From Adiantum capillus-veneris (lineage: Eukaryota > Streptophyta > Polypodiopsida > Polypodiales > Pteridaceae): DNA of 64,000 nt. Each line of letters opens with the position of its first letter. Positions within the stretch are counted from its first letter, which is position 1. Of the stretch, positions 9,400 through 20,450 are shown one piece after another. The stretch is from the NCBI GenBank assembly GCA_014529385.2, contig CM043965.1, forward strand, positions 17,311,912-17,375,911. Reading direction: 5' to 3'. Made by a program: the position numbers and the translations under genes. Under the pieces are notes generated by a model. That model was not told the DNA's origin, did no database searches, and saw only the letters and a program-made list of their open reading frames with translations.

Positions 9400-12300
9400 G
9401 TTGCTCAGTTACCTGAGCTCTGACACTCCTATGAAACATCAATGTCGAGCCTAAATCGGAAGGTAGGCACTGAGCTGGCTCCAAAACAAGCACTGAAAAC
9501 TGCCCAATCCTTCTCACAACTGATGTGCAATGTCTACGTAGTAGTGTAAACATTGTGTTGCCAATGTCCCAACTCCTGCAAAACAATCCAACATAGAATC
9601 TCCCATGTCTGTGAAGGTACCTAGTAGCCATCTACAAAAAAAAAGTTACCTTTAGATTTAGTATACCTATAATTTTATAGGAACAATAAAAACAACAACC
9701 AAAAAAATTCCACCACCTGGCAAACGCTGGACTCCTCTCAACACCTCTACGATAAGGCCGGCCCATACGATCAAGCGTCCACTGTGTGGAATCTGATCCT
9801 GGTAGCTTCACCCACAACATGTCGTCATCTGTAGAGAAGCCACGTACATTTGCTGCAATCTCTCCATCCGCTCGATCGTACCTCGGAAGCCGACACCCAC
9901 CAGTTCTAGGGGGTGAAAAAATGGCTAGCAACAAAGTACCAACCTACGGGGAGCAAGTAAAACATTATTTTTTGACCCGCGAACATCGAAGTTACTATTC
10001 ATTATCAAAACAAAAAATAACATACCCCCTCTAAATAGTCCTGAACAGTCGTACAACCAGCCTCCGAAAGCCGTAAGTACAATATCCTTAACAGCTGGAA
10101 ACCAGCTCCCTCTGCCTTCGAAGTGACAATGGAAAGATGTTCTGCACGACATGTCGCCACAATCATGCCATCCACCAAAAGAAACTCGGATGCGAGAAGG
10201 AATGCAACATCCACATGGTCACTATCCCATTGGTTCCATAAAGGAACCCCACCCGTGCTAGCTGCATGTGGCCTAGTGTGTAAGGGAAAGGCCATGTACA
10301 CCAAACGTACGCCACCCAATCTCAAGCTGGGGTTCATCTGCCCTATTCGTGATAGAGATCCCAAGAATCTACGTAGTGACTGCATAGAACTGCATGCAAT
10401 TTTTTCTAGCACTATAAGTGTGCACATAACTATGATTGTAAATAAGCGTGGCTTACCTGTCATTGCACAACACATCTGGAATAGCTTTTGCCAACTCTTT
10501 GGCACTAGCATGCACTGCAAGGTGGCATGGATCTACATGTATATCTGTAGGTAGCAACATAAGATCAAATATATCTTTCAAGCAATGCTAAAGAGAACAA
10601 CACAACATGAAGCATTTTCACGTACCTGGATGGTTATCTCCTACAACTCTGGCCATGTCTGATAGGTCCTCTGCAGTCCTACCATGTGATGGTGAACATG
10701 GAGGGGACTCCTGGATGCCCCCCACTGGTCTGGGAGTGAAGGATAGTGTCGATACACTGTGACTCATAGCACCAAGGCTATGAGCACTATCGCTGACTTC
10801 TATAGAATACTCCGCAACCACATGCTCGCTCTCACTGTCGCTGGAAACTACAACCCTCTTCTTTCTCTTCCAACGTTGCTTATCAGCTTGTTGTGCTTGC
10901 GAGTCTTTCCTTGAGGTCTTTTTCTTCCTCTCTGGTTTCTTTGATGTGTTTGAAGATAGAGCATCCTCTATCACAACCGCTTTCTTCCGTGACGCCCTAT
11001 GCTCCGCTATTAATTAAAAGAAGAAGAGTTATTGAGCCCATATTCTATTGCTTCATGGCAAAGGTAAAAACTACATAGAGGCATACCTATGTATAGCTCT
11101 TCCTCTTTGGGTGGGTACTCCTTTTCCGGATAGTCCAGCCACCAAGGACACTTGAGCCACACTCCCTTTGACAGCAAGTCATCTATCCACTCGTCAGGAT
11201 ATAAACCCGTCTCCTCTCTCCCCGACGTGCACCATGCATCACTGGGGTGCTCGGGAATGGGAAAGGCAAGAGCATCTCTCCACTATCTACAAGACAGACC
11301 ACAATGTTTTCATTTGCATAGAACAAGATTATTGTATCCTACTACATTCTTAATTTTTCAATTAAATATGTCGAACCTGTACAACAAGCGTCATGCCGTA
11401 CAAGCAAAATGGGGTTGCTCTTTGGGTTCATGTGTGGATTTGATCCGAGCACTCCACTTCTTGAAGGCCTTCTCAAAGTGCTTGTGTCTGTATGTCAATA
11501 ATTTGTGGGAAAGTGTGAAACCATGCCTACCTTCAGCCTTCTCATGTTGGATAGCAACATCATGATTCTCGGCCTCCATTTTCTCAGCCATCTCAAGCAC
11601 TCTCCTACAACAGCAAATAATAAGTCACAAGTTACATAACAAATTGCTAGCTGGTGCAAATGTTCACTAAATCTAACCTTTCCAACTGCCACCAGTACAC
11701 ATGATATCGAAGCCACTGGATCCAGGCCTTCTCCGTCAAACCGATGCCCTTCTCCTTCAAGAATGCATCACCGCCTTGGAGGAAATCAAGCAATCGGTAC
11801 TTCCTATCAAAGGAAAAGCGAGACTTATTTTTTATTACTACATAATAAAAAGAGAAATATATCCAATGATTTAAACGACTATTACTTACTCTGTTGGGCT
11901 AATCGTGCACGCGCAACCTCTGCCACTCTCGAGGGTTTCATTTTCGTGGTCTTCTCGCCCCAACCTGTAAATGAAATACATTTCTGGAAAAAATCGCTGC
12001 CATTCTCTGGATTTGCAATGGTAGCTATCTCAAGCCCTTCGTGTGTAAAGTATTGCTCCGTTTGAGATAGCGCTAGATTGATGCTTTCCTCGTATGTGTC
12101 AGGTGTCAACTCGTAGTCAAAACTCCCTTTTGATGGCAGCCCTTCCGTTTTACTACTAAACATATGATCGAACTCTTCCTATCATTTTCCAAAGACTCAA
12201 TCAAAATACACATAATAAGATTTCGTAATCAAAACATATTCTCATATACAATTGGTTTGAAGCATACCTTCCAAAGTAGTTGCGCAAGGACATCCATTGG

Positions 12301-13240
12301 CAATTTTAGCCACTTTGACTTGTTTGGACCTCTAAAATTCAAAGCCCTTTCTGCTGCCAAACGCGCTCTTTCGGGGAATTTTTGCAAAAGTGATATAGGG
12401 TCCGCCAACCCTAGCCTTATCATCATGAAAATATCATGAGCAGTTGTGTGAGGCACTGAAATCCTCGTGGCCTTGTTTAACAATCAATTGTAATTTATAT
12501 AGTTTACAAATAAGATGCATTTACATTAGCAAAAAAAAATGGCTCACCTATTGATCATACCCAAAACCAATAGAAACTCTGTTGCCTCATGTGGCTGAAA
12601 GTCAACTAGAACGCACTCCACCTTTGGCGCTTTCTCAATTGGAATGTCATTCTCGTTCATCCACCACATCCATGCCTCCAATCGGTGATTACCATCCCAA
12701 ACCACAAAGTATCTCTCGACCATGTGACTAAGCTCGGGGATTTGGTGAAGCTCTTCATCCAAATCATATGACATTGCAAGATCCCTCGTAGCGTGACCAC
12801 GACGAGTAAATTGTTTGTGATCCTCCCCAGGAATTCATTCACTAACAATAAATCTTGCCATGGTTGGTTGGTAGCTTTTGTTTGCAATAGAGAGTTGCAA
12901 ATCGGCCACATGGTCATCATGCGTGCGGATGGTGGGGTTTGAGAGAAGTCGACAAAGAGGCAATCTTGGAAGTTTCCCATCGTATGGTACTCTGTGAGAA
13001 TCCACCCAACCCAAAGAAATGTGTTTGTCGACAACGTTTCCAAACGCTTCGTCTTTGACATTCTCAATAGGGGTACCTGTTTCCACACGATGACTAGGTC
13101 CAGCGCTTGATTGTGATGTTCCAGCCACTCTAGTTACAATGGAAACAATACGATCCAAAGAACTCAATGCCTGAGATTGTTGGGTATCATGTGTGCCTAA
13201 CGGAGGTACTTCTTGTGAGGTAGTAACATCAACCTCATCA
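9400..13240 (-). pseudogene. Transposon-borne ParB-like / amino-methyltransferase-like gene, 11 exons, broken
   Basis: Exons read on the minus strand: about 13240-12548, 12463-12268, 12178-11886, 11803-11678, 11604-11377, 11286-11087, 11006-10626, 10544-10457, 10368-10026, 9943-9717 and 9631-about 9400. All introns are GT-AG and all ten junctions keep phase. Exon 1 encodes a ParB/sulfiredoxin-like domain (LGWVDSHRVP, then VVWDGNHRLEAW). Exon 7 has a basic run (KKPERKKKTSRK) and an acidic one (SDSESE). Exons 9-11 resemble a circularly permuted DNA methyltransferase: VDVAFLLASEFLLVDGMIV as the motif V-VI region and MLDCFAGVGT (about 9594-9565) as motif I. Where DPPY would be expected the text reads YMAFPLHT, so catalysis is doubtful. 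Lesions: TGA 12835-12837, TGA 11391-11393, TAG 11283-11285 and a frameshift near 9535. Confidence 0.72.
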
Positions 13241-13489
13241 ATTGCACCAGTAATTTTTTGTTTGGTTTCTTGTTCTCATGCTTGCGAGAAAGAAGGATAA
13301 TTTATAAGAAATAGATATAGGATGATTTATAAGAATATGTTGGTTGGAGTTTGAGATGTGAACAAAAAGAAATTTGAGAGAGAGATCTGTGTAGCAAAAG
13401 AGAATAGAGAAGAAGAAAATGAAGAAGAGAAGGTCACTTTATAAAGCTTTTATTTTTCTTTTCTTTTTTTTCTTTTTTTTTTGTGACTG

Positions 13490-13975
13490 TTTGTGTGAGA
13501 GAAAGGAGTGTGTGTGTGTGTTGCCATGTACGCGTGCATGTGCGTGGTGGCGTGTGTGTGTGGACGCGTACGCATCCGTGCATGTGTGCGTGTGTACGTG
13601 TGCATGTGTGTGTACGTGTAGCATGTGTGTGTATGTGTACGTGCAGTATGTGTGTGTGTGCGTGTACGTGCAGCGTGTGTATGTGTACGTGCAGTATGTG
13701 TATGTGTGCGTGTACGTGCAGCGTGTGTGTATGCGTGTGCACATGCGTATGTAGGTGCGTGTGTACGTGTGTGTTTGTGTGCGTGCACACACACAAACGT
13801 TGCACGCAGGCGCGCATGTGTGTGTGCCACACACACACACACTGCACTGAGGCGTGTGTGTGTGGTGCACACATGCACGCCAGCATGTGTGTGTACACAC
13901 ACACACGCCCGTGTGTGTGTGCGTTTGTGTTTGTGTGTGTGTTCACACACACACGTGGCAAGGCATGTGGACACG
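13490..13975. repeat. (TG/CA)n alternating purine-pyrimidine tract
   Basis: About 480 bp of interrupted TGTG with ACGTG and CACACA blocks. Several long ORFs on both strands here (for example 13434-14067 minus and 13483-14202 plus) are Cys/Val/His/Thr repeats produced by the simple sequence and are not genes. Such tracts can adopt Z-form DNA. It lies just upstream of the minus-strand gene. Confidence 0.85.
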
Positions 13976-14040
13976 CTGGCGCAGGTTCCCGTTGTGTGTC
14001 CACGTGGACATGCCATGTGTACTATCGCCAACCTACAGTA

Positions 14041-14250
14041 CACGTGGCCACGCACACTGCCATGCAAGCAATGAGCTGGCCACGTGTCCTACCACGTGTA
14101 TTGTCGTTGGGCGACAGTACACGTGGCACTACTCTTGGTGCCATTTTTGGCGCCAGGTGTCGTGCCACGTGTACTGTCGCCCAGCGACAGTACACGTGGT
14201 AGGACACAAGGCCAACTCATTGCCTGCGTGGCAGTGTGCGTGGCCACGTG
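14041..14250. repeat. 210-bp palindrome between the divergent transposon genes
   Basis: Two 89-bp arms (14041-14129 and 14162-14250) are inverse complements with few mismatches. They surround a 32-bp centre that itself pairs (GGTGCC with GGCGCC). Each arm also contains a smaller palindrome built from CCACGTGTA-TGTCG and its complement, so CACGTG cores recur. It may act as a regulatory site or form a cruciform. Confidence 0.88.
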
Positions 14251-14270
14251 GACACGTACACCGCGTGTCC

Positions 14271-14304
<34 letters not shown>

Positions 14305-14344
14305 ACCCCCCCCCCCAACCCCCCCCCCCCCCCCCCCCCCCCCC

Positions 14345-14387
<43 letters not shown>

Positions 14388-14603
14388 ACCCCCCCCCCCC
14401 TCCCCCCCCCGCATTGCATCCCCCACCCCCTCCCCCCCCCCACCCCCCCCCCCCCCCCCCCTCCCCCCCCCCCCCCCCCCCCTCACCCCACCCCCCCACT
14501 CCACCCCCCCCCCCCCCACCCCGCCCCCCCCCTCAGCCCCCCCCCCCCCCCCAACCCCCTCCCCCCCCCCCCCCCCCACCCCCCTCCCCCCCCCCCCCCC
14601 TCT

Positions 14604-14648
<45 letters not shown>

Positions 14649-14757
14649 GCTGCCCCCTTCCGCCCGCCCCCCGCCTCCCCCCGCCCCGCCTCCGTTGTCC
14701 CCTTGCCTCGCCCCGCTCCCTGCGCCCCCTTGCCCCGCCCTCCCCCCCCCCCCCAAA
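14271..14757. repeat. C-rich tract of about 490 bp
   Basis: Nearly pure C with scattered A, T and G interruptions, grading into C-rich sequence to about 14830. All long Pro or Gly ORFs here are artefacts of composition. Such a tract is hard to sequence, so its exact length should not be trusted. Confidence 0.9.
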
Positions 14758-14829
14758 TCTCCACCCCCACCCAACCTCCGCCTCCGCCCTACTGGCGGTC
14801 CTGCACGCAAACCCGGCCGCCCATTGCCT

Positions 14830-15104
14830 TGGACTCTCTCTCTCCGCCCCCTTGCGTTAGTGCCTTGCTTCCATTCACGCAAAATGCTCCAGCCCGTGAT
14901 CACACACACAGTCACAAACAAATATTTTGTAACAATTTTTTTTTAAAAAAATATTTCATATGTTTTAACATTAATTTTTTAAATTAATAAAATAATATCA
15001 ATTTAAAATTTATAACGGCTACTTATTAGACGTGAGTATATAATCAATTTGTTTAAGCTTATACAATGTGATCTTGTGCTTAATTATTTGCTTAGCATAT
15101 TATT
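14830..15104 (+). promoter_or_regulatory. AT-rich upstream region of the transposase with TATA-like box
   Basis: An abrupt switch to AT-rich sequence precedes the transposase. TATATAAT at 15037-15044 lies about 60 bases before the first ATG. Promoter function is inferred from position only. Confidence 0.35.
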
Positions 15105-18100
15105 ATGGCTTGCTCTTTATTTTTCTTGGGTAAAGAGTTTTCTTATCCTTTTTACAATGGTAAATTCGTACTATCTGAATCCTTTCTTTTAGAATTAATT
15201 TCTCCAATGCAATTTACAAATTTAGATGTTGTTATCGAAGTAGGTGATATTGAAATGAATTTGCCTCTTGAGAGGACTCTCAACAATTTGGGTGAATTCA
15301 TCTAGGTATTGGATGAGCAGCTTTCACGTAAATACAAAGTCAACGTATCTCATCAAACGCAGTATGCCGACTCACCTAGCATGATTCCCATTTCCATTGT
15401 GGATAGTCCGTCAAAGATGAAATTCGATCCAAAGGAGTTAATAGATCTATGTACCCCCCCTCGAGTTTTGCCCTCAAACAGCTTCAAAAGGAGTACAAGA
15501 CAAAAGCTCTTACAGGCCGAGAAGAAGGGCACATTGACAAAGCTGTTAATGAAAATCAAAGTAGTGGAACAAGTTAGAGAGATTCCAAGGTCTTACAATG
15601 GAGATCTCGTTCTAGAATTTCCACCTACCATGGGAAAGTTGCACCATATGGATGCGATGGAGCATAAGTATGATCCTCATTTGTGGTTGAAGCCTACTAC
15701 ATCCAATATTGTATTTGCAGGTGTAGTGCATCTTAGTCATTGCATAGGATCTTTCAAGTGCATGAATGAACAATGTGTCTGCTTGGTTAATTACCATATT
15801 CCCAATACAAGTCATTTCAACAGGTACATACAAAAGGCAACTGGACCTGGGGAATATTGTAAGATTGGAGATAAGAGCCTTACATGCCATTTTTGTAAGG
15901 CAATTGCTTTCTGTATTGCAACATGTGATTGTGTAGTATACTATGTCATGCCATCCGATGAGACTGCCACTAGAGTCATGATTCATCGTGGCACACATCG
16001 ACACGATGTGCGCAACGGCACATACAAAACACTAACGGACAACACCAAGCTGATGGTGCAAAGGATTTTGACTGTTGACCCACACGCAGGAGCCAGGAAG
16101 GTTCAAATGTGTTTGGCAAAAGAAATTATAAGTACAACACTTCTTCGCAACAACACCAACGAATGTATTTTAGGCGAGCAACAGCTATTTGCAATCACTG
16201 AGGAGTTGGGCCCATTGGTGCAAGATAACTGGTATGAGCATTTCCTAGATTCTTATTTCGATGCAAAACTCTATGCTAAATTATTTTTCAATCTAAACAA
16301 TTTTAACATTGACAGGTTTCGGGAGGTCAGTATCTATTTTACATAGAGGGGTTGACAAAGAATCTTTTGGCATTGATGCACTCCTAAAATTGAAGCAAGA
16401 CTTCACATATGAGTTTTTCCATGGAAGCCGGTATCCTGGTCAAGGTATGGAGGGGGAGAAATGTTATGTCTTCAAAATGTCCACAATTGGTCCAGCATCC
16501 AGTGTGGACCTAGTCAACCGAATGAGACAAGATCGGGATGGTGATCTTCGGCGTGCGTGGATCCAGTTTGATCACACCAGACGTGTTAACGATTGGGTGA
16601 CTATGGCCTGTCATGTCTATGATCCAAGGTACATGGCGCATCTTAAGAGCTTTGTGGATTTCCATTTACTCTCTCTAAAACAATTTGTTTGCAGCATGCA
16701 GGACCTTTTGACTATTGCAACTTGTGAAATGAAACACGAAGACATGGAAACGCAATGTTTGTTTTGGGAGTGCCTTAATGATGTAATCATATCATGTGGG
16801 TGTGACAAAGCAAATTTCTTTGGCTACATGGCTGATGAAGCTCAAGAAAATTGGAATGCAGTTCAAATTGTTTTCAATGGTGGTGACAAGACCAATACAA
16901 TGAGCGGCCCAGAGCGTTCTTGTCTTTTCCATTGGAAGCAAAGCTTGAATCAACACATAATGAAGTATGTGGTGCAAGCTTCTCAACACACACACAAAGA
17001 AATGTGTGAGAAGTGGAGGCAAGCACCAACAAAAGAGGCTGCAGCAGCAGAGGCTCGTCTGATACGCCAATGGTGGCGTAACGGTCATTGCATAGACCAT
17101 AACATTCCATACATGGATTCATGGCTTAGTTGGTGGGAAATTTGTATTGCACATTGGGGTGGCATTATGACATGCGTAGAAAGTAGCTCTGATGGACCAA
17201 ACACTCCATGCATTAACCTTGCGGAGAGAAAGCATGGCAGCTGGCTAGCACGGGAGGGTTTTCATAAACGCATATCATTATATGATGCATGTACAACCGA
17301 CCTTGCAAATTCCATCTTACAGAGCACAAAGGCCATTTCATACAGCCATGGAAAACACATTGGGAAGGGTCCATCAATACAAAAGCTTACGGAACGCCAT
17401 GAAAAACGTCCTAGCCAAGTGATTAGAGCAGTGAATGCGGCTACTGAGGGCACTCCAATGTATAAACAACCAACTCCATTAACAGGAGATAAGGAGACAT
17501 CAAGGAAAAAACGGAAGCCAAATGAGGTTATCAACGTGGAAGATGATGCATCACATAGGCCTGAGTACAAATCGGTCACCAAAGATCGCAAGAAGTGTGG
17601 AAGACCATGTAAGATCAACTTTGCAGAAGAAGGGATATCACAAACACCCCAAAACAAAGTATAGGTTTTGGTGGGCAGTATGTAGTTGAGTGCAAGGTCA
17701 ATGAGGCAATGTGGGCCATACATCGAACTCCACAAGGTAGTAGGGTCACATGTAGCGGCACACCAAGAGGTGGACGCAGGTGTGGATGCAGTATAGCAGG
17801 TTCTAGCCTTGGTATACCAGCCCCATCTTTTGAAGGATATCGAAAACATCAAAATGGTGTGGTGCGTCAATGGTTTTGGTTTTTTCCGGATCATGTCTTG
17901 CATTGTCATATAGTAGACCAGAACATTGAGCTGCAGCCTCTTCATCCACCACACACTTGGCCCGTGCATGTGGGCACCAACCTATCGGAGGATGAGGTGC
18001 AAATATTGCATGAAGGGGGATATCAAGTGGAGCTAAGCAAAGAAGGAGTATCTAATGTAACGCCAGTTGCTCAAGAACAAAATATGACAAACTCTCATTT

Positions 18101-18547
18101 CAAGTCAAAATACGCATCCACTCCTGAAGGCAGTGCAAGAGCCACAGTGCGAGATGGTCTATGTGTACGGTATTGGACTCCATTTCCGAGGATGCTGCTC
18201 GCAAGATCAGTCTAGCACTAGCCCTAAGAGCAAAGGTCGTAGAAGAGATATGTGCAGCAGATGGTGTTAGTGAGGTCTTCAAGCTAGAGACGAAAAGTGA
18301 AGATGGTCATGTCCGGATGTACAAAGTTTGTATTAGCAACCGGACATCATGCACATGCCGAGACTTCATGGAATGGGTGTCAAAGAAAAAACCATATCTT
18401 GCATGTAAACATTTGTATTTTATTTATCTGCGTGTGCTAGGGCTAAGCCAAAATGAGAACATGTTTATCCATCAACCAATTCTGGCAGATGTTGATATCT
18501 TCAGGGCACTGAGTCGAAGCCGGACTTATCCAGGCATGGATGCATAG
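15105..18547 (+). pseudogene. Mutator-like transposase with SWIM zinc finger, broken
   Basis: Probable exons are 15105-16231, 16316-17608 and 17665-18547. The introns (84 and 56 bp) are GT-AG and in phase. The N-terminal part has a Cys/His-rich zinc-binding region (about 15740-16010, with C-x4-C pairs and a final HRGTHRH) like the WRKY/GCM-type domain of MULE transposases. The middle contains FFGYMADEAQENWNAV followed by CLFHW, the pattern around the second catalytic Asp of MULE enzymes. The C-terminus has a SWIM finger, CTC then ACKH (about 18350-18410). Lesions: TAG 15303-15305, a one-base shift near 16332-16338 and another near 18162. The intact enzyme would bind the TIRs and cut and paste the element. 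Confidence 0.78.
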
Positions 18548-18801
18548 CATTTCACAACGCTCACTTTTTCTTAGTATGCTTTACCTTAAAAATTGTACTA
18601 CTTTCTAATTTTATCTTAGGATGGTCACATTTGGATACATTCATTTGCAACTTTTTTTCATATTTGAGTACTGGTTGTTTATGTGTAAAATTGTGTATAA
18701 AATAATATAATATTACCACAGTGGCTATAAAATTTCCATAGCTTGAGTTATTTTTGTAAAAGCGTCCACTAGCTTCCTAGCACACCTCTCCTTCTTTCAC
18801 G
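18548..18801 (+). other. Spacer after the transposase
   Basis: AT-rich, with no ORF of note. It holds the transposase 3' end and the upstream region of the next small gene. Confidence 0.4.
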
Positions 18802-19133
18802 ATGTCCGACGATCTTGAGAGTAAAATAAAGTCTGCGTGGATGCCATGGAAGCCATTCCAAATGGAGAGGCATTGTATGGAGCTGACCGGTTTCGTCAGG
18901 CTCTCAAGGCAACCATCAACGTGTATCGCCTCTATCAATGCCGCAAGGAACTCAATCTGCGGAGCTTAATCAATTTGAATGAGATGGGACAACTAGCTTT
19001 CTCTTGCTGGAAGAAGATTTGGCTCATCACAGAGGAGGATGAGGAGGAAATGAGGCAGCAGCTAAGCAACGTGGTGAATCTTAATATGCCAATCGAAGGG
19101 AGCACATCAACTACTAAAACCGGGCCTTCCTGA
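18802..19133 (+). pseudogene. Small helical accessory ORF of the transposon, ~110 aa
   Basis: An ATG at 18802 starts MSDDLESKIKS; a one-base shift before 18837 leads into the longer frame with ADRFRQALKATINVYRLYQC and EEDEEEMRQQLSNVV. The protein is predicted to be mainly helical and acidic near its end. It lies between the transposase and the right TIR on the same strand. A polyadenylation-like AATAAA occurs at about 19168. No family is recognised; an accessory DNA-binding or coactivator role is possible but unsupported. Confidence 0.5.
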
Positions 19134-19263
19134 AGATGAACACTTCTTGTTTATGTAATGCAAGTTTAATAAAATGTAACTTTTTTATTATTAATGGGAG
19201 TTCTTGTTTTAAGTACCCTTGTCTATATTGTTTTTGAAACAATTTGTCTAGCTTCCATATCTT

Positions 19264-19299
<36 letters not shown>

Positions 19300-19345
19300 A
19301 AAGAGAGAGATAGAGATAGTCCACAAAGAGGAAGAGAGAATCTTT
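19134..19345. other. Subterminal region with (CT)n microsatellite
   Basis: AT-rich sequence with a CT microsatellite at about 19267-19293 followed by GAGAGATAGAGATAG. No gene is seen. The left end also has a CT tract just inside its TIR. Confidence 0.6.
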
Positions 19346-19412
19346 CTAGGAATCTGCTCACCTGATTCCTAAAAGGCGCTCGCCAAAAAGTGCTCACCTA
19401 GAAATATCCCCC
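19346..19412 (-). repeat. Right terminal inverted repeat
   Basis: Inverse of 8852-8917 with the three motifs at 19356-19361, 19378-19383 and 19392-19397. Their spacing of 22 and 14 bp mirrors the left end. Confidence 0.88.
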
Positions 19413-19517
19413 ATCTACATGCAAGATATGAATTGCTGATCAAGATGCGCAAAACCATACGATGAAGAAGCAGATAAACAACCATGTCGAGGACGACATG
19501 AGCAAGGAGGGGGGGAG
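19413..19517 (+). other. Target duplication, rest of element A's last ORF, and terminal polypurine tract
   Basis: ATCTACAT (19413-19420) is the second target copy. The following bases continue the ORF cut at 8851. AAGGAGGGGGGGAG at 19504-19517 directly precedes the LTR start and is the plus-strand primer site. Element B has the same arrangement at 43192-43204, including a shared GAGGACG word upstream. Confidence 0.75.
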
Positions 19518-20450
19518 TGTTAGAAGCTGGACACACCCTACGAAAACTGACTTCTCGGCAGATTATCATTTTTTGTAATTATTCATTTATTGAGAAAACT
19601 CGACATTTCACCTTGTAAATATTGGGGCTTACAGAAGTTTCCAAATTGTATCCCAGTTTTGATAGTTAGATTGAGTAGATGGTTGATTTGGAACTTTAGG
19701 GTTTGAGAATTGTAAGGTATTTATACCACTTTTTGACCTTAATGAAAAAAACCCTTTTGTCATTTTTAAAAGAAGTTTTGAAGTCTGTGAGTGAGCGTAC
19801 TGTGTACGAGAGAGAGTGTGAGCTTCATCTTCACGCTACGTGTGCACTGGTAGGCGGAATCGAGTGCGGAGAAGTGTGACGTGTTGCCCTCGACGAGAGC
19901 TACGCGCCGATACCTACATTGTGCGCGTACAAGCGGTTTTGCAAGCTCCTTCTACGAGCTTCATCTGGTGATTTGGTGAGCATACTTTGTCTGATTTTGC
20001 ATTGCAGCATATCCACACGTTCACATTGAGTAGAGCTACACAGTAGGCACTTTAGATTTTGGAAACGAAGACCTGCAAATTACGGCCAGACATCCTACGT
20101 GATTTTGCATCGTGTGTTTTGGGTTGGGGTTTTGGTTCATAGACCTTGGGGAGAGCGAGCTATTGGTGATAGTAGGGTCTCCTTCAAGTTCTGTGGTGTT
20201 TCGAGATTGTTTGATGGGTATTCAACTCTAGAAAGCGTTGTAGGAAGTTTCCTCTTATGCACTCTTGAAGGTTGTGACTTAGACATTGGGTAGAGACCTC
20301 TATAGGAATTAGTTAGGAGTCGGTCAAGTGTAGGTTGACACCTTATACTTGCTTCCACGCGCCTGCGGGTCGAGCTTCGTCCTTAGCTAACATTATATGC
20401 TAGGTGAGTTCTCATTGTGCTGACATCCGTCGTGGCGTATCCGTCCAACA
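19518..20450 (+). repeat. 3' LTR of element A (933 bp)
   Basis: It starts TGTTAGAAGCTGGACAC after a polypurine tract and ends CGTCCAACA. A second copy with the same ends stands alone at 48525-49447. A TATA-like TATTTATA lies at about 19709. A half palindrome AGACATCCTACG occurs near 20087, matching the palindromes at 4512-5389 of the same element. Confidence 0.88.

Larger units (their letters stand above)
8852..19412. mobile_element. 10.56-kb DNA transposon with TIRs, transposase and a ParB-methyltransferase-like gene
   Basis: The element starts GGGACGCGATTTCTGG and ends, on the other strand, GGGGGATATTTCTAGG. It is flanked by the 8-bp duplication ATCTACAT (8844-8851 and 19413-19420). Its ~65-bp terminal inverted repeats each hold three GCGAGC-type motifs in mirrored spacing. 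Inside are a minus-strand eleven-exon gene (about 13240-9400), a divergent promoter region with a palindrome, a plus-strand transposase with a SWIM zinc finger (15105-18547) and a small helical gene (18802-19133). An 8-bp duplication with a SWIM-bearing transposase fits Mutator-like or related superfamilies. All genes carry lesions, so this copy is probably inactive. Confidence 0.88.
1..20450 (+). mobile_element. Element A: 3' part of a large Ty3/gypsy LTR retrotransposon
   Basis: Integrase (259-1497), a retropepsin-like domain (to 2289), a polypurine run (2903-2916), a non-coding block with palindromes, extra ORFs (5555-8843), a terminal polypurine tract (19504-19517) and an LTR beginning TGTTAG and ending CCAACA (19518-20450) follow each other on one strand. 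The 10.56-kb DNA transposon at 8852-19412 is a later insertion; removing it rejoins the last ORF to the polypurine tract. The 5' LTR, gag, protease and reverse transcriptase would lie left of the window. The LTR end abuts a minus-strand gypsy copy at 20451, so A probably inserted into that copy. That 1-2900 and 2917-19517 form one element is inference, supported by the same order in element B (35511-43204). Confidence 0.6.

Noticed and set aside
13419-14202. Several long ORFs on both strands rich in Cys, Val, His and Thr
   Set aside because: They are translations of TG/CA simple repeats in all frames, with no domain or codon pattern.
13854-14987. Pro-rich 377-codon ORF and Gly-rich minus-strand ORFs
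   Set aside because: They come from the C tract and its borders; composition alone keeps the frames open.
15105-18547. Assignment of the transposase to KDZ/Zisupton because of the SWIM finger and 8-bp duplication
   Set aside because: The motif around the second Asp and CLFHW is more like Mutator-type enzymes, so I keep the broader label.
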